DNA of 64,000 nucleotides from Limnohabitans sp. Jir61 (GTDB lineage: Bacteria > Pseudomonadota > Gammaproteobacteria > Burkholderiales > Burkholderiaceae_C): NCBI RefSeq assembly GCF_003063545.1, contig NZ_NESD01000001.1:744001-808000 (forward strand). Reading direction: 5' to 3'. Positions 26,529-36,728 of the stretch are shown piece after piece. The notes below the pieces were generated by a model, which had not been told where the DNA came from, did not search any database, and worked only from the letters and a program-made list of their open reading frames with translations. The position numbers and the translations under genes were made by a program. The stretch's first letter is position 1. Every line of letters starts with the position of its first letter.

Positions 26529-27713
26529 TTGCTTGTGTTAATCCGTCCTTTTTCAGTGCTTTTATTGATCTGTTCGACATTTTTGGCTTCATGTGGTGGC
26601 GGTCGCTCTGCGACTGATCCATCGGGAGAGGTGATGTCCGCTGCCGCAGAGCTTGGGAAGTTGATCTTCAAAGACCCCAGCCTATCGGCTTCCGGTGCCA
26701 TGTCATGTGAGACTTGCCATGACCCAAGCATCGGTCATGCATCCCCTTTTTCAGGGGCGGTAGCCCTAGGTGGCACGGGTTTAGATCAAGCGGGCTTGCG
26801 CACGCCACCCGCACTGAATTACCTCAAGTTCAATGGCGCATTTCGTTTTTCCGCGGATGGCACACCCATAGGCGGATTCTTTTGGGATGGTCGGGCCAAC
26901 TCTTTGGCCGAGCAAGCCAAGGGGCCGTTTTTGGGAGCCGTCGAAATGGCCAATGCATCGCCCGCTGACGTGATTGCGAAGTTGCGATTGGCGCCGTATG
27001 CGGCGCGTTTCAAGCAAGTGTTTGGCGCAGATATCTTCAATGACCCCGACACCGCCTTCGAGCGAGTGGCCTATGCACTTGAGCGCTACCAAATCGAGGA
27101 CAAAGACTTTGCCCCATTCACCAGCAAGTTTGACGCGGTGACACAGGGCAAGGCCGTGTTCACCAATGCCGAGTTAAAAGGTTTGGCTTGGTTCAATCGA
27201 ACCGATAAAGGCAACTGTGCAGCCTGCCACAGCAGCACCCCACCTGACAACGCACCGGCAGCCTTGTTTACCGACTTCACCTACGACAACCTTGGCCTTC
27301 CACGCAATAACGACATACCTGCGAATGCTGCTGATGCCAATTTTTACGACAAAGGCTTGTGCGGTCCTGTGCGTGCCGATGTATCGGCAATAACCGATCT
27401 CTGCGGTGCATTCAAAGTGCCCAGCTTGCGCAATGTGGCGCAGCGCAAACGTTTCTTTCATAACGGCAAATTCAGTACGCTTGAAGAAGCCGTGGCGTTT
27501 TATGTCACGCGGGACACAAGTCCGAGCATTTGGTTCACCGATGCCATGGGGCAAATCGTGATCTACAACGACTTGCCCCAAGCGCAGCGCATCAACGTGA
27601 ATGTGACGGAAGGTCCTTACAACCGTGCAGGACTTGCCCCCGCTTTGAATACCCAAGAAATGAATGAGTTGATTGCTTTCCTCAGAACACTGAGCGATGG
27701 CTATATGAATTGA
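26529..27713 (+). CDS. di-heme cytochrome c peroxidase-like lipoprotein (CCP/MauG family)
   Basis: Lipobox LASC; CETCH and CAACH heme-binding motifs; VPSLRNVAQRKRFFHNGKFSTLEEAVAFY; TTG (or GTG at 26535) start. Confidence 0.85.
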   Translation: MLVLIRPFSVLLLICSTFLASCGGGRSATDPSGEVMSAAAELGKLIFKDPSLSASGAMSCETCHDPSIGHASPFSGAVALGGTGLDQAGLRTPPALNYLKFNGAFRFSADGTPIGGFFWDGRANSLAEQAKGPFLGAVEMANASPADVIAKLRLAPYAARFKQVFGADIFNDPDTAFERVAYALERYQIEDKDFAPFTSKFDAVTQGKAVFTNAELKGLAWFNRTDKGNCAACHSSTPPDNAPAALFTDFTYDNLGLPRNNDIPANAADANFYDKGLCGPVRADVSAITDLCGAFKVPSLRNVAQRKRFFHNGKFSTLEEAVAFYVTRDTSPSIWFTDAMGQIVIYNDLPQAQRINVNVTEGPYNRAGLAPALNTQEMNELIAFLRTLSDGYMN

Positions 27714-27727
27714 AAAAGGAAGACAAC

Positions 27728-29065
27728 ATGAAATTGACCCCCTCACTGATTGCGTGCGCTGTCTTATGCTTGAGCCCATCCACGCAGGCACAAACGGCCA
27801 AAGAAGTGGCCGCAGAAATGCGGCTTATGCGCGAAGAGCTGCGCCATTTGCGCGCAGAGCTTGATGCCATCAAAAAACAAAAAAACACTGAGTTCATCAC
27901 ACCCGCTAAACCTGTCACATACGAATTAGCCCACGGCAATTTACAAGACAGTCAAAAGGGTGCGGGCCTGCAGACCACACACTCGTCGCGTCCTGAGGTT
28001 GAGTCAGCGGCTAATGCTGTGAACATGTTTGGTTATGGTGAGCTAAGTTTGGTGCGCCCTAAAAACAACCGAGCCGACACGGTGGCCACGGCGCGTCGCG
28101 GTGTATTGGGCTTTGGCTATCGCTTCAATGAGCGAACCCGTTTTGCAGCCGAACTCGAAATTGAAAATGCGGTTGTCTCTGCAGGTGACCAAGGCGAGGC
28201 CGCCTTTGAGCAGTTGTATGTAGAGCACGACATCGACGATGGGCTGTCCGCCAAGATGGGTTTGTTTTTGCTGCCCATCGGCTACATGAACGAAACCCAC
28301 GAACCGACGCGTTATTTCGGTGTCACGCGTAACTTGGTAGAGACGGCCATCATTCCCACCACTTGGCGAGAGATGGGGCTGGGATTGCGCGGCACGCGCG
28401 ATTCGGGTTGGCGCTGGGATGCCGGTGTGGTGACTAGTTTTGACTTGAATAAGTGGCCCACCAACTCTGCCGACAGTCAAGCCTCGCCCTTGGGGGCAAT
28501 TCATCAAGAGGGGCAATTGGCCAAAGCCGCATCGTTGGCATATTACGGCGCACTGAACTTTGATGGCATTCCTGGGGTGAACTTTGGCGGTAGCTTGTTC
28601 CAAGGTGGCATTGGTCAAAAACAAAACACCATCGCCTCACCCAATGCCTCGGTCACATTGGCGGAAATTCATACCAAATGGCAAGTAGGGGCATGGGACT
28701 TGTCGGCCTTGGTAGCGCAAGGGCATTTCCATGATGTGAGCGCGTTTAATGCCTCGACGAAGGGCATTGCCAATCCAGTGCCCGATCAGTTCAGAGGGTG
28801 GTATGCACAAGCTGCGTATCGTTTGTGGCGTAAGGGCGATTACAGCCTCGTACCATTTGCACGCTATGAACGTGTGAACACCGCACTGGGTTACTCCGGT
28901 GTGTTTGCAGGACAGGTCTATGACAACGCGCCCGAGAGCAAGGTCATCACCGCAGGGGTCAGCTATTACCTTCACCCCCAAGTGGTGTTGAAGATGGATA
29001 TGCAAAAGTATCAAAACAACAGCGCGCTCGATCGCTTGAATATGGGCGTGGGTTTCCACTACTGA
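27728..29065 (+). CDS. outer-membrane porin-like beta-barrel protein
   Basis: Signal peptide; periplasmic coiled-coil start (EVAAEMRLMREELRHLRAELDAIKKQ) then amphipathic strands; ends in aromatic GVGFHY. Confidence 0.75.
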   Translation: MKLTPSLIACAVLCLSPSTQAQTAKEVAAEMRLMREELRHLRAELDAIKKQKNTEFITPAKPVTYELAHGNLQDSQKGAGLQTTHSSRPEVESAANAVNMFGYGELSLVRPKNNRADTVATARRGVLGFGYRFNERTRFAAELEIENAVVSAGDQGEAAFEQLYVEHDIDDGLSAKMGLFLLPIGYMNETHEPTRYFGVTRNLVETAIIPTTWREMGLGLRGTRDSGWRWDAGVVTSFDLNKWPTNSADSQASPLGAIHQEGQLAKAASLAYYGALNFDGIPGVNFGGSLFQGGIGQKQNTIASPNASVTLAEIHTKWQVGAWDLSALVAQGHFHDVSAFNASTKGIANPVPDQFRGWYAQAAYRLWRKGDYSLVPFARYERVNTALGYSGVFAGQVYDNAPESKVITAGVSYYLHPQVVLKMDMQKYQNNSALDRLNMGVGFHY

Positions 29066-29066
29066 A

Positions 29067-29642
29067 ATGTCCCTGCACCCTACCAACCGTCGTCAAATGT
29101 TGCAGCGCTTGGGTGCTGCGAGCATCGCCGCCACACCGCTGCTGAGTTCTGTCTCGTATGCGGGCGTGTTCATGGATGAGGCACAAGCGCAAAAAATACT
29201 ACATCCACATGCTGATGGTTTTGTCATGTTGCAAATGGCACTGGACGATAGCAAGCTCAACGCCATCACTAAGCAAAGCGAAACACGTATTCCCAGAGGA
29301 TTTGCCCCGCGCGTTTGGCGAGCAAAGCAAGGAGATCAAGTTTTGGGTTGGGTGATCGCTGATCGTGTGATTGGTAAATATGATTTGATCGACTATGCCG
29401 CAGGTTTTGATGTCCAAGGTGCAGCGCTGGGCATGGAAATTCTGGCTTACCGCGAGTCGCACGGTGCAGAGGTGCGACAAACAGCATGGCGCAAACAATT
29501 TGTAGGAAAAAAAGGGCCAATGCAAATGCGCTTTGCAGACGATATTCGCAACATTTCGGGAGCCACTTTGTCTTGTCAACATGTCACCGAAGGCATGCAG
29601 CGTCTGAGTGCATTGGCGACCTTGCTGGTGATGGGGTCATGA
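29067..29642 (+). CDS. FMN-binding domain protein with Tat-type signal
   Basis: NRRQMLQRLGAASIAATPLL twin-arginine leader; RNISGATLSCQHVTEGM matches the flavinylation SGAT motif. Confidence 0.75.
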   Translation: MSLHPTNRRQMLQRLGAASIAATPLLSSVSYAGVFMDEAQAQKILHPHADGFVMLQMALDDSKLNAITKQSETRIPRGFAPRVWRAKQGDQVLGWVIADRVIGKYDLIDYAAGFDVQGAALGMEILAYRESHGAEVRQTAWRKQFVGKKGPMQMRFADDIRNISGATLSCQHVTEGMQRLSALATLLVMGS

Positions 29643-29649
29643 GGTACTC

Positions 29650-30468
29650 ATGTTGATGAGTCGAGCCCGTCCGCTGTTGGGCACTGTGGTGAGCATTCAT
29701 GTTCATGCAGATTGTGTGCCCTTCGCTGCGATTGAACACGCGATAGATGAAGCGTTTCATGCGATCGCACACATCAATCGGGTGATGAGTGCCCATCATC
29801 CTGAGTCCGATTTGGGACGGATGGCTCGCGGCCATGCGGGCGATGAGTTGACGGTGGATCCACAGACCCTGTGCGTCATACAAGCGGCACAGTCTTGGTG
29901 TCAGCGTTCGGGAGGTGCGTTCGATCCGTGCCACGCAGGTGATGTCTTGTCCCGTCAAGGGCGGCGTCCTGCGCTGGTGGGTGACGCGGTGGGAGGCTTG
30001 CATGACATCGTTGTTGTGAGCGATACATGTTTGCGCTTGGCGCGTCCCGTGAAGTTAGACCTTGGCGGTATTGCAAAAGGCTTTGCGGTGGATCGTGCCA
30101 TTGAGACCTTAGTCAAATACGGAGTCAGCAACGCCTTGGTCAATGCCGGTGGTGACATGCGCGCCATAGGGCAGCACCAGTGGCCAGTGGATATCAGGCA
30201 TGCTGACCAAAGTCTGATGGACATGCGCTTGCGGTCTTGTCAGTCGTTGCGAGGCCAAGCTATGGCAACTTCGGTGAGTGGGCGTTGGAATCCAGAGTTT
30301 GTAAGCCGCCGCTCGCTAGGCAAAGCCAAATGGCAAAGCGTGACTGTGGTCGCCAATAGCTGTTTACTGGCTGATGTATTGACCAAATGGGCCATGCAAG
30401 CGAGTTTGCTGTGCCCGCAATTGCGCCAAGTGCTTCGTTTGCATGGCGCGCGCATGTGGAGAACGTGA
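29650..30468 (+). CDS. apbE: FAD:protein FMN transferase (ApbE family)
   Basis: RPLLGTVVSIHVHAD; LDLGGIAKGFAVDRAIE; NALVNAGGDMRAIG. Confidence 0.9.
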   Translation: MLMSRARPLLGTVVSIHVHADCVPFAAIEHAIDEAFHAIAHINRVMSAHHPESDLGRMARGHAGDELTVDPQTLCVIQAAQSWCQRSGGAFDPCHAGDVLSRQGRRPALVGDAVGGLHDIVVVSDTCLRLARPVKLDLGGIAKGFAVDRAIETLVKYGVSNALVNAGGDMRAIGQHQWPVDIRHADQSLMDMRLRSCQSLRGQAMATSVSGRWNPEFVSRRSLGKAKWQSVTVVANSCLLADVLTKWAMQASLLCPQLRQVLRLHGARMWRT

Positions 30469-30929
30469 TGAAAAAAATCAAACATTCAGCAGGATGGGCG
30501 CGTGCCACGTTTGGGCTGATGGCGCTTACCTGCACTGCGCTGTGGATGACGGGGTTGGTGATGTATGCGTTGCCTGCTGAGTCATTGATGGACTTGGACC
30601 CCACTGAGGCGACATTGCGTCATGCCGCTGGTGTGGTGCATGGGGTCAGCACTTGGTTGTTTTGTTTGATGTGTGGTCGTGGGGTGTGGCCGCATGTGCG
30701 TGTGATGTGGCACAAGCGTGATGCGAAAATCAATTGGTTGCTGGGCTTGGTCCACTTTTTTGTCTTGTCGGTCGTTGCCTTGGGTGGCTTAGTGTTGCTT
30801 TATGGAAGCCCTGAATGGCATGACGGAATGTCCCCCGTGCATTTTTGGGTGGGTGCATTTGGCCCTATCGTTTTTTTGGCACATACTTGGCGTAGGTTCG
30901 TACCGTCTTTTGGTGCGCTCAATAGATGA
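30468..30929 (+). CDS. four-TM membrane protein with intramembrane histidines, b-type cytochrome-like
   Basis: RHAAGVVHGVSTWLF, LVHFF and VHFWVGAFGPIVFLAHTW in TM segments; translationally coupled to apbE. Confidence 0.6.
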   Translation: MKKIKHSAGWARATFGLMALTCTALWMTGLVMYALPAESLMDLDPTEATLRHAAGVVHGVSTWLFCLMCGRGVWPHVRVMWHKRDAKINWLLGLVHFFVLSVVALGGLVLLYGSPEWHDGMSPVHFWVGAFGPIVFLAHTWRRFVPSFGALNR

Positions 30930-30938
30930 GGGAGTGGT

Positions 30939-31367
30939 ATGGAGATGGATAAGCATTCGGTTTTGTTGAAAAACAAAGGACTCAAGGTCACAAGCCCCCG
31001 CATCACGGTGCTTGAAATTTTCAACCAAAGCCAAGACCGCCATTTGTCAGCCGAAGATGTGTATAAAAAAGTGTTGGAGCACGACGGTGACATAGGTTTA
31101 GCCACGGTGTATCGCGTGCTGACCCAATTTGCAGATGCTGGTATTTTGGTGGCTACTAACTTTGAAACAGGTAAGACCACGTTTGAACTCAACGAAGGAG
31201 GTCATCATGACCACTTGGTGTGCTTGAGTTGTGGTTGCGTTGTTGAGTTTCACGACGAAGAAGTCGAATCGCGACAAGAGGCGATTGCGAAAAAGCACGG
31301 CTTCAAGTTGATCAACCATTCCATGTCGTTGTATGGTTTGTGTTCCAAACCCGAATGCCATGTTTAA
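30939..31367 (+). CDS. fur: ferric uptake regulator
   Basis: LKVTSPRITVLEIFNQSQDRHLSAEDVYK; HHDHLVCLSCG; YGLCSKPEC. Confidence 0.95.
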   Translation: MEMDKHSVLLKNKGLKVTSPRITVLEIFNQSQDRHLSAEDVYKKVLEHDGDIGLATVYRVLTQFADAGILVATNFETGKTTFELNEGGHHDHLVCLSCGCVVEFHDEEVESRQEAIAKKHGFKLINHSMSLYGLCSKPECHV

Positions 31368-31932
31368 ACGCGATTTTTTGAAAATATGCAGCTGGTTATT
31401 GGCTTTGGCATATGTGTGTTTATCAAATGCACATGCACAAAGCCAAGACTTCAATGTCAAGGTCGATGTCGCTCAGCAAGGTGCGGTGTTCCACACGCAA
31501 GCTAGTTTTTATTTGCCGCTCAACGGCTGTCAAGCCTATAAATACATCACCGACTACGATGTGGCTAAAAGCATACCCGGCGTGATCGAATCAACGACTA
31601 CCCGTATTGATGCGCGTAAGGCGCGTGTCGAGCGTGTGATGCAAGAGCGCATCTTGATGTTTCCTATCAAAATGCATGCGGTTCTGGAATTTACGGAGAC
31701 ACCGGGGCAAGGCACAGACTTTGTGCAAATCAGTGGTGAAGCTAAGTCCTACAAAGGTGCTTGGCGCTTAGAGACAGATGCCAATGGCACGCTGTTTAAA
31801 TACCGCGCAGAATCTGAACCTGATTCAGTATTCCCCAAAGCTGTGATTGAGTACTTCATCAAAAACCGTGTGAAAAGCAGTTTTGAAGCGATGGCCAAAG
31901 CAGGGGCAGAGCGCGCCAAGCAACCCTGCTGA
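31360..31932 (+). CDS. SRPBCC/START-like exported protein
   Basis: Signal peptide; YLPLNGCQAYKYITDYDVAKSIPGVIESTT...FPIKMHAVLEFTETPG; overlaps fur stop. Confidence 0.65.
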   Translation: MFKRDFLKICSWLLALAYVCLSNAHAQSQDFNVKVDVAQQGAVFHTQASFYLPLNGCQAYKYITDYDVAKSIPGVIESTTTRIDARKARVERVMQERILMFPIKMHAVLEFTETPGQGTDFVQISGEAKSYKGAWRLETDANGTLFKYRAESEPDSVFPKAVIEYFIKNRVKSSFEAMAKAGAERAKQPC

Positions 31933-31937
31933 AGTGA

Positions 31938-32999
31938 TCAGGGCAAGCGCGGCGCAGTTTGCAGTAACGCTCCCACTTCTGTTTTCCACCATTTGGCTTG
32001 GCCTGTGGTGCCGTGCCCAGCCGTTTGATCGCTAGCAGGAATCAGCAGCAATCTCGCATTTGGAATTCTTGCCAATGCTTTGCCCATCACATTCAGCTCG
32101 GGCGGGTTGCGCTCATCGTCTGCCGAGTTGATGGCGAGCAAAGTGGCTTTGATCTTTTCAAGCTGATCCAATGGGTTGTAGTCTCTTGAGGCATCCCATT
32201 GGTAGAGATGGTCATTGGCATCGCCAGCAAAAGGTGCACTGAGCCTTTGATTCAGCAGTTGATCAGCTTTCTCCCGCGAGGGCGCTAAGCGTTGCAAGCC
32301 TTGGTTGCCACCGTTGGTGCCAATGGCATAAAACACAGAGGCAAATTGCAAGCTTCGTGGTTGCTGCGTGTAGTTGCCATTCATCCATTCGGGGTCGTTG
32401 CGGATGCTGTCAATGATGAGGCGGCGCATCATCCAGTTGCGGCCCGACATTTCAGAGGGCATGGCGGCCATCGGCACCAAGATGTCGGAGAAGCCTGGGT
32501 ATTGAATGCCCCACAGCCATGTTTGCATGCCGCCCATGGAGTTGCCGAGCACCATGCGAACATGTTTGAGTTTCAAGCCTTGGGTCAACAGTCGGTATTG
32601 GGCCAACACCATGTCGTCGTAGTTGTAGCGAGGAAACTTGGCGCGTAAGCCATCCGATGGCTTGCTAGATTTGCCAGTCCCAATCGAGTCGGGCAAGATG
32701 ATGAAATATTTGGCTGCATCCAAGGGTTGGCCAGGGCCGAAGAGTTCACCTCCGAAAGCGGTGTTGAGCATTCCTGCGCCCGTGCCAGTGGTGCCATGAA
32801 GAATTACCACGGGTTCACCAGCAGGGTTGCCCAGGGTGGTGTAGCCAATGTTCAGGGCTTGCATCACCTCACCGGTGTGAAAACGAAAATCTTTCGCCGT
32901 CCAAACTTCGGTTTTTTGATTAGGAAAAGTTTGCGCCAATGCAGCTGAACTTTGAAGGTAGACAAATATAGACAAACAGAGCGTTAGAAATTTGCGCAT
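31938..32999 (-). CDS. alpha/beta hydrolase (homoserine O-acetyltransferase-like fold), exported
   Basis: Signal peptide; VVILHGTTGTG; VLGNSMGGMQTW; C-terminal GHGTTGQAKWW. Confidence 0.85.
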   Translation of the reverse strand: MRKFLTLCLSIFVYLQSSAALAQTFPNQKTEVWTAKDFRFHTGEVMQALNIGYTTLGNPAGEPVVILHGTTGTGAGMLNTAFGGELFGPGQPLDAAKYFIILPDSIGTGKSSKPSDGLRAKFPRYNYDDMVLAQYRLLTQGLKLKHVRMVLGNSMGGMQTWLWGIQYPGFSDILVPMAAMPSEMSGRNWMMRRLIIDSIRNDPEWMNGNYTQQPRSLQFASVFYAIGTNGGNQGLQRLAPSREKADQLLNQRLSAPFAGDANDHLYQWDASRDYNPLDQLEKIKATLLAINSADDERNPPELNVMGKALARIPNARLLLIPASDQTAGHGTTGQAKWWKTEVGALLQTAPRLP

Positions 33000-33037
33000 A
33001 CATCCCCCCGTGTGAGTGAATCAAAAACTGTGTCGAG

Positions 33038-33916
33038 CTAGTGGGATCGCTGTGCGAATACGTCCACCAAGTCGGGCATCAACAGGGCGCCTTGGCCTTC
33101 GTCATAGGCGGCTTTCAATGTGGTTTGAATGGCGGAGGCCACCACATGTTCAGCCTGCATATCTTGAGCCATATCGTTGTAATAGGTCAGGTCTTTGAGC
33201 GCATTGGCGACAGTAAAGCGCAGGCCTGTGTTGTCGTGGTTTAGCAAGAAAGGTCTCAGGCGCTCTAGTGCTGCGCCCCAGCCGCCGCCCATGGTGAGCA
33301 CATCCACAAAGGTTTGCGCATTCACGCCACCCACCTGTGCGCAGGCCGCAGCTTCTGCAAGCAAAGCGACAGAGCCGAGCGACACATAGTTATGCAACAG
33401 TTTCATGCGGTGCCCTGAGCCCACAGGCCCTACATGCACGATGTTTTCGGCAAAGCAAGCCAAGATGGGGCGGCAAGTTTCAAACAGGGCAGCGTCAGCA
33501 CCCACCAATAAGTTCAAGCGACCTTCAGCAGCTTCTTTAGGTGTTCGCGTCATCGGTGCATCCATGAACAAACCACCTTGTGCCGCCACCGCTTGTGCGA
33601 TTTTCTCGGTCGAGGCGGGCATGGCGGTGGAGCAATCAATCACGATGGTGTTGGGGCGTAGCCCTTTCAGAACACCATCTTCACCCATCAAGACCGCTTC
33701 AACTTGCGGCGTGCCTGTGACGCACAAGATCACCACATCTGAGTGTGCGGCCAGGTCTTGAGGTGTGGTGAAGGTTTTGACGCCTTGTTGCAGCAAGTCA
33801 TCAATGGGTTGGTTGCCCGCATGTGCCAACACCGAAAGCGCGTGGCCGTGTTTGACCAAGTTGCTGGCAATGCCATGACCCATCATCCCAATGCCGATCA
33901 TGCCAATGGTTGTCAT
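33038..33916 (-). CDS. NAD(P)-dependent beta-hydroxyacid dehydrogenase (3-hydroxyisobutyrate dehydrogenase family)
   Basis: MIGIGMMGHGIASNLVKHGH; FMDAPMTRTPKEAAEGRL; GSGHRMKLLHNYV. Confidence 0.88.
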   Translation of the reverse strand: MTTIGMIGIGMMGHGIASNLVKHGHALSVLAHAGNQPIDDLLQQGVKTFTTPQDLAAHSDVVILCVTGTPQVEAVLMGEDGVLKGLRPNTIVIDCSTAMPASTEKIAQAVAAQGGLFMDAPMTRTPKEAAEGRLNLLVGADAALFETCRPILACFAENIVHVGPVGSGHRMKLLHNYVSLGSVALLAEAAACAQVGGVNAQTFVDVLTMGGGWGAALERLRPFLLNHDNTGLRFTVANALKDLTYYNDMAQDMQAEHVVASAIQTTLKAAYDEGQGALLMPDLVDVFAQRSH

Positions 33917-33917
33917 T

Positions 33918-34727
33918 TTATCCCTGTTGGTGCAACCAAGTCAAACCATCATGCGTGCCATTGGCCACAGCGCCGCGCGCAGGGCGGTACTCGCAACCAA
34001 TCCAACCGTCCCAGCCGCAAGCGGCAGACACTTCGTCAATCACCTCAAAGAGGTAAGGGTGGTTCAGCTCGCCCAAGTCGGGTTCGTGGCGCATGGGCAC
34101 GCCCGCAATTTGAAAGTGACCGACGCGCCCCGTGGGCAAGTAATGGCGGATCTTGGTGGCTAAGTCGCCCTCCATGATTTGGCAGTGGTAGAGGTCCATC
34201 TGCACTTTCACGTTGGAGGCTCCGATGTGCTCAACGATGTTGTGGGCTTGTTCTTGGTAGTTCAAGAAGAAGCCGGGAATATCACGCGTGTTGATGGGTT
34301 CAATCAAGACATCGCGGTCAGACTTCTTTGCTTCGGTTGCAGCCCATGTGATGTTTTGGATATAGGTTTTTTCTAGCACTGCCGTGTCCACGCCTTGTGG
34401 CTTGAGGCCTGCCATGACGTGTATGCGTGGGCAATTCAAGGCGTCTGCGTATGCCAAGGCTGTGTGAAAGCCTTTTTGAAATTCACCCTCACGTCCGGGT
34501 AAGCAAGCTAGGCCGCGTTCGCCTGCATCCCAGTCGCCGGGTGGGGCGTTGAAGAGCACTTGTTGCAAGCCGTTGTCGCTCAAGCGTTGCTTGAGTTCTT
34601 GCGCGTCGAATGCGTAGGGAAACAAATATTCAACAGCTTTAAAACCGTCTTTGGCGGCAGCGGCAAAGCGGTCTAAAAATTCGTGCTCGTTGTAGAGCAT
34701 GCTGAGGTTGGCGGCGAAACGTGGCAT
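33918..34727 (-). CDS. otnI: 2-oxo-tetronate isomerase / hydroxypyruvate isomerase family
   Basis: [47 protein letters not shown]; in otnI-otnC-otnK-ltnD order. Confidence 0.85.
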   Translation of the reverse strand: MPRFAANLSMLYNEHEFLDRFAAAAKDGFKAVEYLFPYAFDAQELKQRLSDNGLQQVLFNAPPGDWDAGERGLACLPGREGEFQKGFHTALAYADALNCPRIHVMAGLKPQGVDTAVLEKTYIQNITWAATEAKKSDRDVLIEPINTRDIPGFFLNYQEQAHNIVEHIGASNVKVQMDLYHCQIMEGDLATKIRHYLPTGRVGHFQIAGVPMRHEPDLGELNHPYLFEVIDEVSAACGWDGWIGCEYRPARGAVANGTHDGLTWLHQQG

Positions 34728-34749
34728 AGGTAGGTGTGGAAAAAAAGGT

Positions 34750-35409
34750 TTACCAAAGAGCGCCGAAGGTCTCACGGAGTTCTTGAATTTGGGTGTCGCT
34801 CAAAGCGGTTGCCTGGCGATCGGACATGAGCCAGAGCTTGGCAGTTTCTTCGAGTTCTTCGAGCACTGCGCTGGCTTCTGCCGGACTGGCGTGCCAGACC
34901 ACGGGGCCAAGGCGCTCCAGCATCACGCCGCGAATGGGCGTGTGTGCTGAAGTGCTTTGCGCAATGTGTGACGTGACTTCGTTGGCCACACCTGGCGCGC
35001 CTGGGCGCTGATAAGCAATCAACGGCACATGGCCTACTTTCATCACGTAATACGGGGTGATGGGGGGCACGATGTCGTTGTCACGCCAGACGCCTTGCAG
35101 CGTGAGGCTCACCAAGTGTGTGGCGTGCGTGTGAATCACGCAGCGTGCTTGCGGTGATGCTTCGTAAATGCTGCGATGCAAGACCAGCGTTTTGGAAGCG
35201 CGTGCGCCACTCAGTTGCACACCTTCTGCACTGACATGGGCCAGTTCACTTGCGACCAAATTGCCTAAGCACGCATCGGTGGGGGTAATCAAGAAGCTAC
35301 CGTCATCGAGCTTGACGCTGATGTTGCCTGCGCTGGCGTGCACATAGCCACGTGCATAGAGCGATGCGCCGATGCGGCAGATTTCTTGGCGAGAGTCGAG
35401 TTCGTTCAT
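34750..35409 (-). CDS. otnC: 3-oxo-tetronate 4-phosphate decarboxylase (class II aldolase/adducin family)
   Basis: [41 protein letters not shown]. Confidence 0.87.
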   Translation of the reverse strand: MNELDSRQEICRIGASLYARGYVHASAGNISVKLDDGSFLITPTDACLGNLVASELAHVSAEGVQLSGARASKTLVLHRSIYEASPQARCVIHTHATHLVSLTLQGVWRDNDIVPPITPYYVMKVGHVPLIAYQRPGAPGVANEVTSHIAQSTSAHTPIRGVMLERLGPVVWHASPAEASAVLEELEETAKLWLMSDRQATALSDTQIQELRETFGALW

Positions 35410-35429
35410 GGATGGTCACGCATAGAGCA

Positions 35430-36728
35430 TTACTTGAGCAGTGTGAATGATTTTTCAAAAAAGTCATTGGTGCCAAAGTTGCCAGATTTCAAGGTGACAT
35501 GAACTGTATCGCCGTTGCACACGGGGGATGTGACCGATGTCCAAGGTACGCCTGGGTCGATTTGTGGGCCAATGACCATGCGTTCTACGCCCAGTGCTTG
35601 CACAACCGCACCTGAGGTTTCACCACCTGCCACCACGAGCTGACGCACACCGGCATGTACCAAGCCTTTGGCGATGGTCGACAAGGTGTGTTCCACCAGC
35701 TCACCCGCTTGGGCAACGCCTAGTTGGCTTTGAATGGCTTTGACGGCGTTGGGCTCTGCGGTGGCGTAAATCAGCACCGTCCCTTGAGCAAGCAGTGGCT
35801 TTGCCCAGTCAAGCGCTTGGCTCACCACATTGGTCCCCGACGCAACGGCCAATGGATCGATGGCAAACGCGGGCTTACCTCTTTGACGCCAGTGCAGCAC
35901 TTGGGCGTTGGTAGCCACCGAGCAGCTGCCAGAGACCACGGCTTGGTAACCGGAGGCAGCAGCCAGTGTGTCGGCTTTGGCGTTGGCTGCTAATGCACCG
36001 CGTGCTTTCCAGTTTTGAGGCAAGCCAATGGCGACGCCAGAACCTGCGGTGACCAGTGGCATATCCGCCAATGCTTGACCCATGTGCATGAGGTCTTGGT
36101 TGCTAACTGCGTCGATCACAGCAACGCCAGCCCCTTCGGCTTGCAACGCTTTGAAACGTGCGCGTATGGCATCAGGCCCAGCTGCGACGCAAGACTGCTC
36201 TACCAAGCCGACCTTGCGCTTTGTTTGCGACTGCATGACGCGCACCAAGTTGGCATCGGTCATGGGGGTGAGCGGGTGGTTGCGCATGCCGCTGTCGGAC
36301 AACAACATGTCGCCGACAAACAAGTGACCTTTGAAAATCGTGCGGTTGTTTTCCGGGAAGGCGGGGCACACGATGGTGAAGCCTTGGTCTTTGCCGTGTA
36401 TCGCATCCATCAATGCTTCGGTGACGGGGCCAATATTGCCTTCGGGGGTGGAATCAAAGGTGGAACAGTATTTGAAATAAATCTGTTCAACGCCTTGGGT
36501 TTTGAGCCATGCATAGGCTTGCAACGATTGCGCGATGGCGTCTTTGGCGGCAATGGTGCGCGACTTGAGCGCCACCACGATGGCATCGGCATCAATCGCT
36601 TGGGTGTCGGTAGGCACACCAATGGTTTGCACGGTGCGCATGCCTGAACGTACCAAGTTGTTGGCTAGGTCGGTGGCACCCGTGAAGTCATCTGCAATGC
36701 AGCCAAGAAGTGGGCGGGGGCGGGTCAT
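35430..36728 (-). CDS. otnK: 3-oxo-tetronate kinase (four-carbon acid sugar kinase family)
   Basis: LGCIADDFTGATDLANNLVRSGMRTVQTIG; KYCSTFDSTPEGNIGPV; VAGGETSGAVVQALG. Confidence 0.92.
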   Translation of the reverse strand: MTRPRPLLGCIADDFTGATDLANNLVRSGMRTVQTIGVPTDTQAIDADAIVVALKSRTIAAKDAIAQSLQAYAWLKTQGVEQIYFKYCSTFDSTPEGNIGPVTEALMDAIHGKDQGFTIVCPAFPENNRTIFKGHLFVGDMLLSDSGMRNHPLTPMTDANLVRVMQSQTKRKVGLVEQSCVAAGPDAIRARFKALQAEGAGVAVIDAVSNQDLMHMGQALADMPLVTAGSGVAIGLPQNWKARGALAANAKADTLAAASGYQAVVSGSCSVATNAQVLHWRQRGKPAFAIDPLAVASGTNVVSQALDWAKPLLAQGTVLIYATAEPNAVKAIQSQLGVAQAGELVEHTLSTIAKGLVHAGVRQLVVAGGETSGAVVQALGVERMVIGPQIDPGVPWTSVTSPVCNGDTVHVTLKSGNFGTNDFFEKSFTLLK

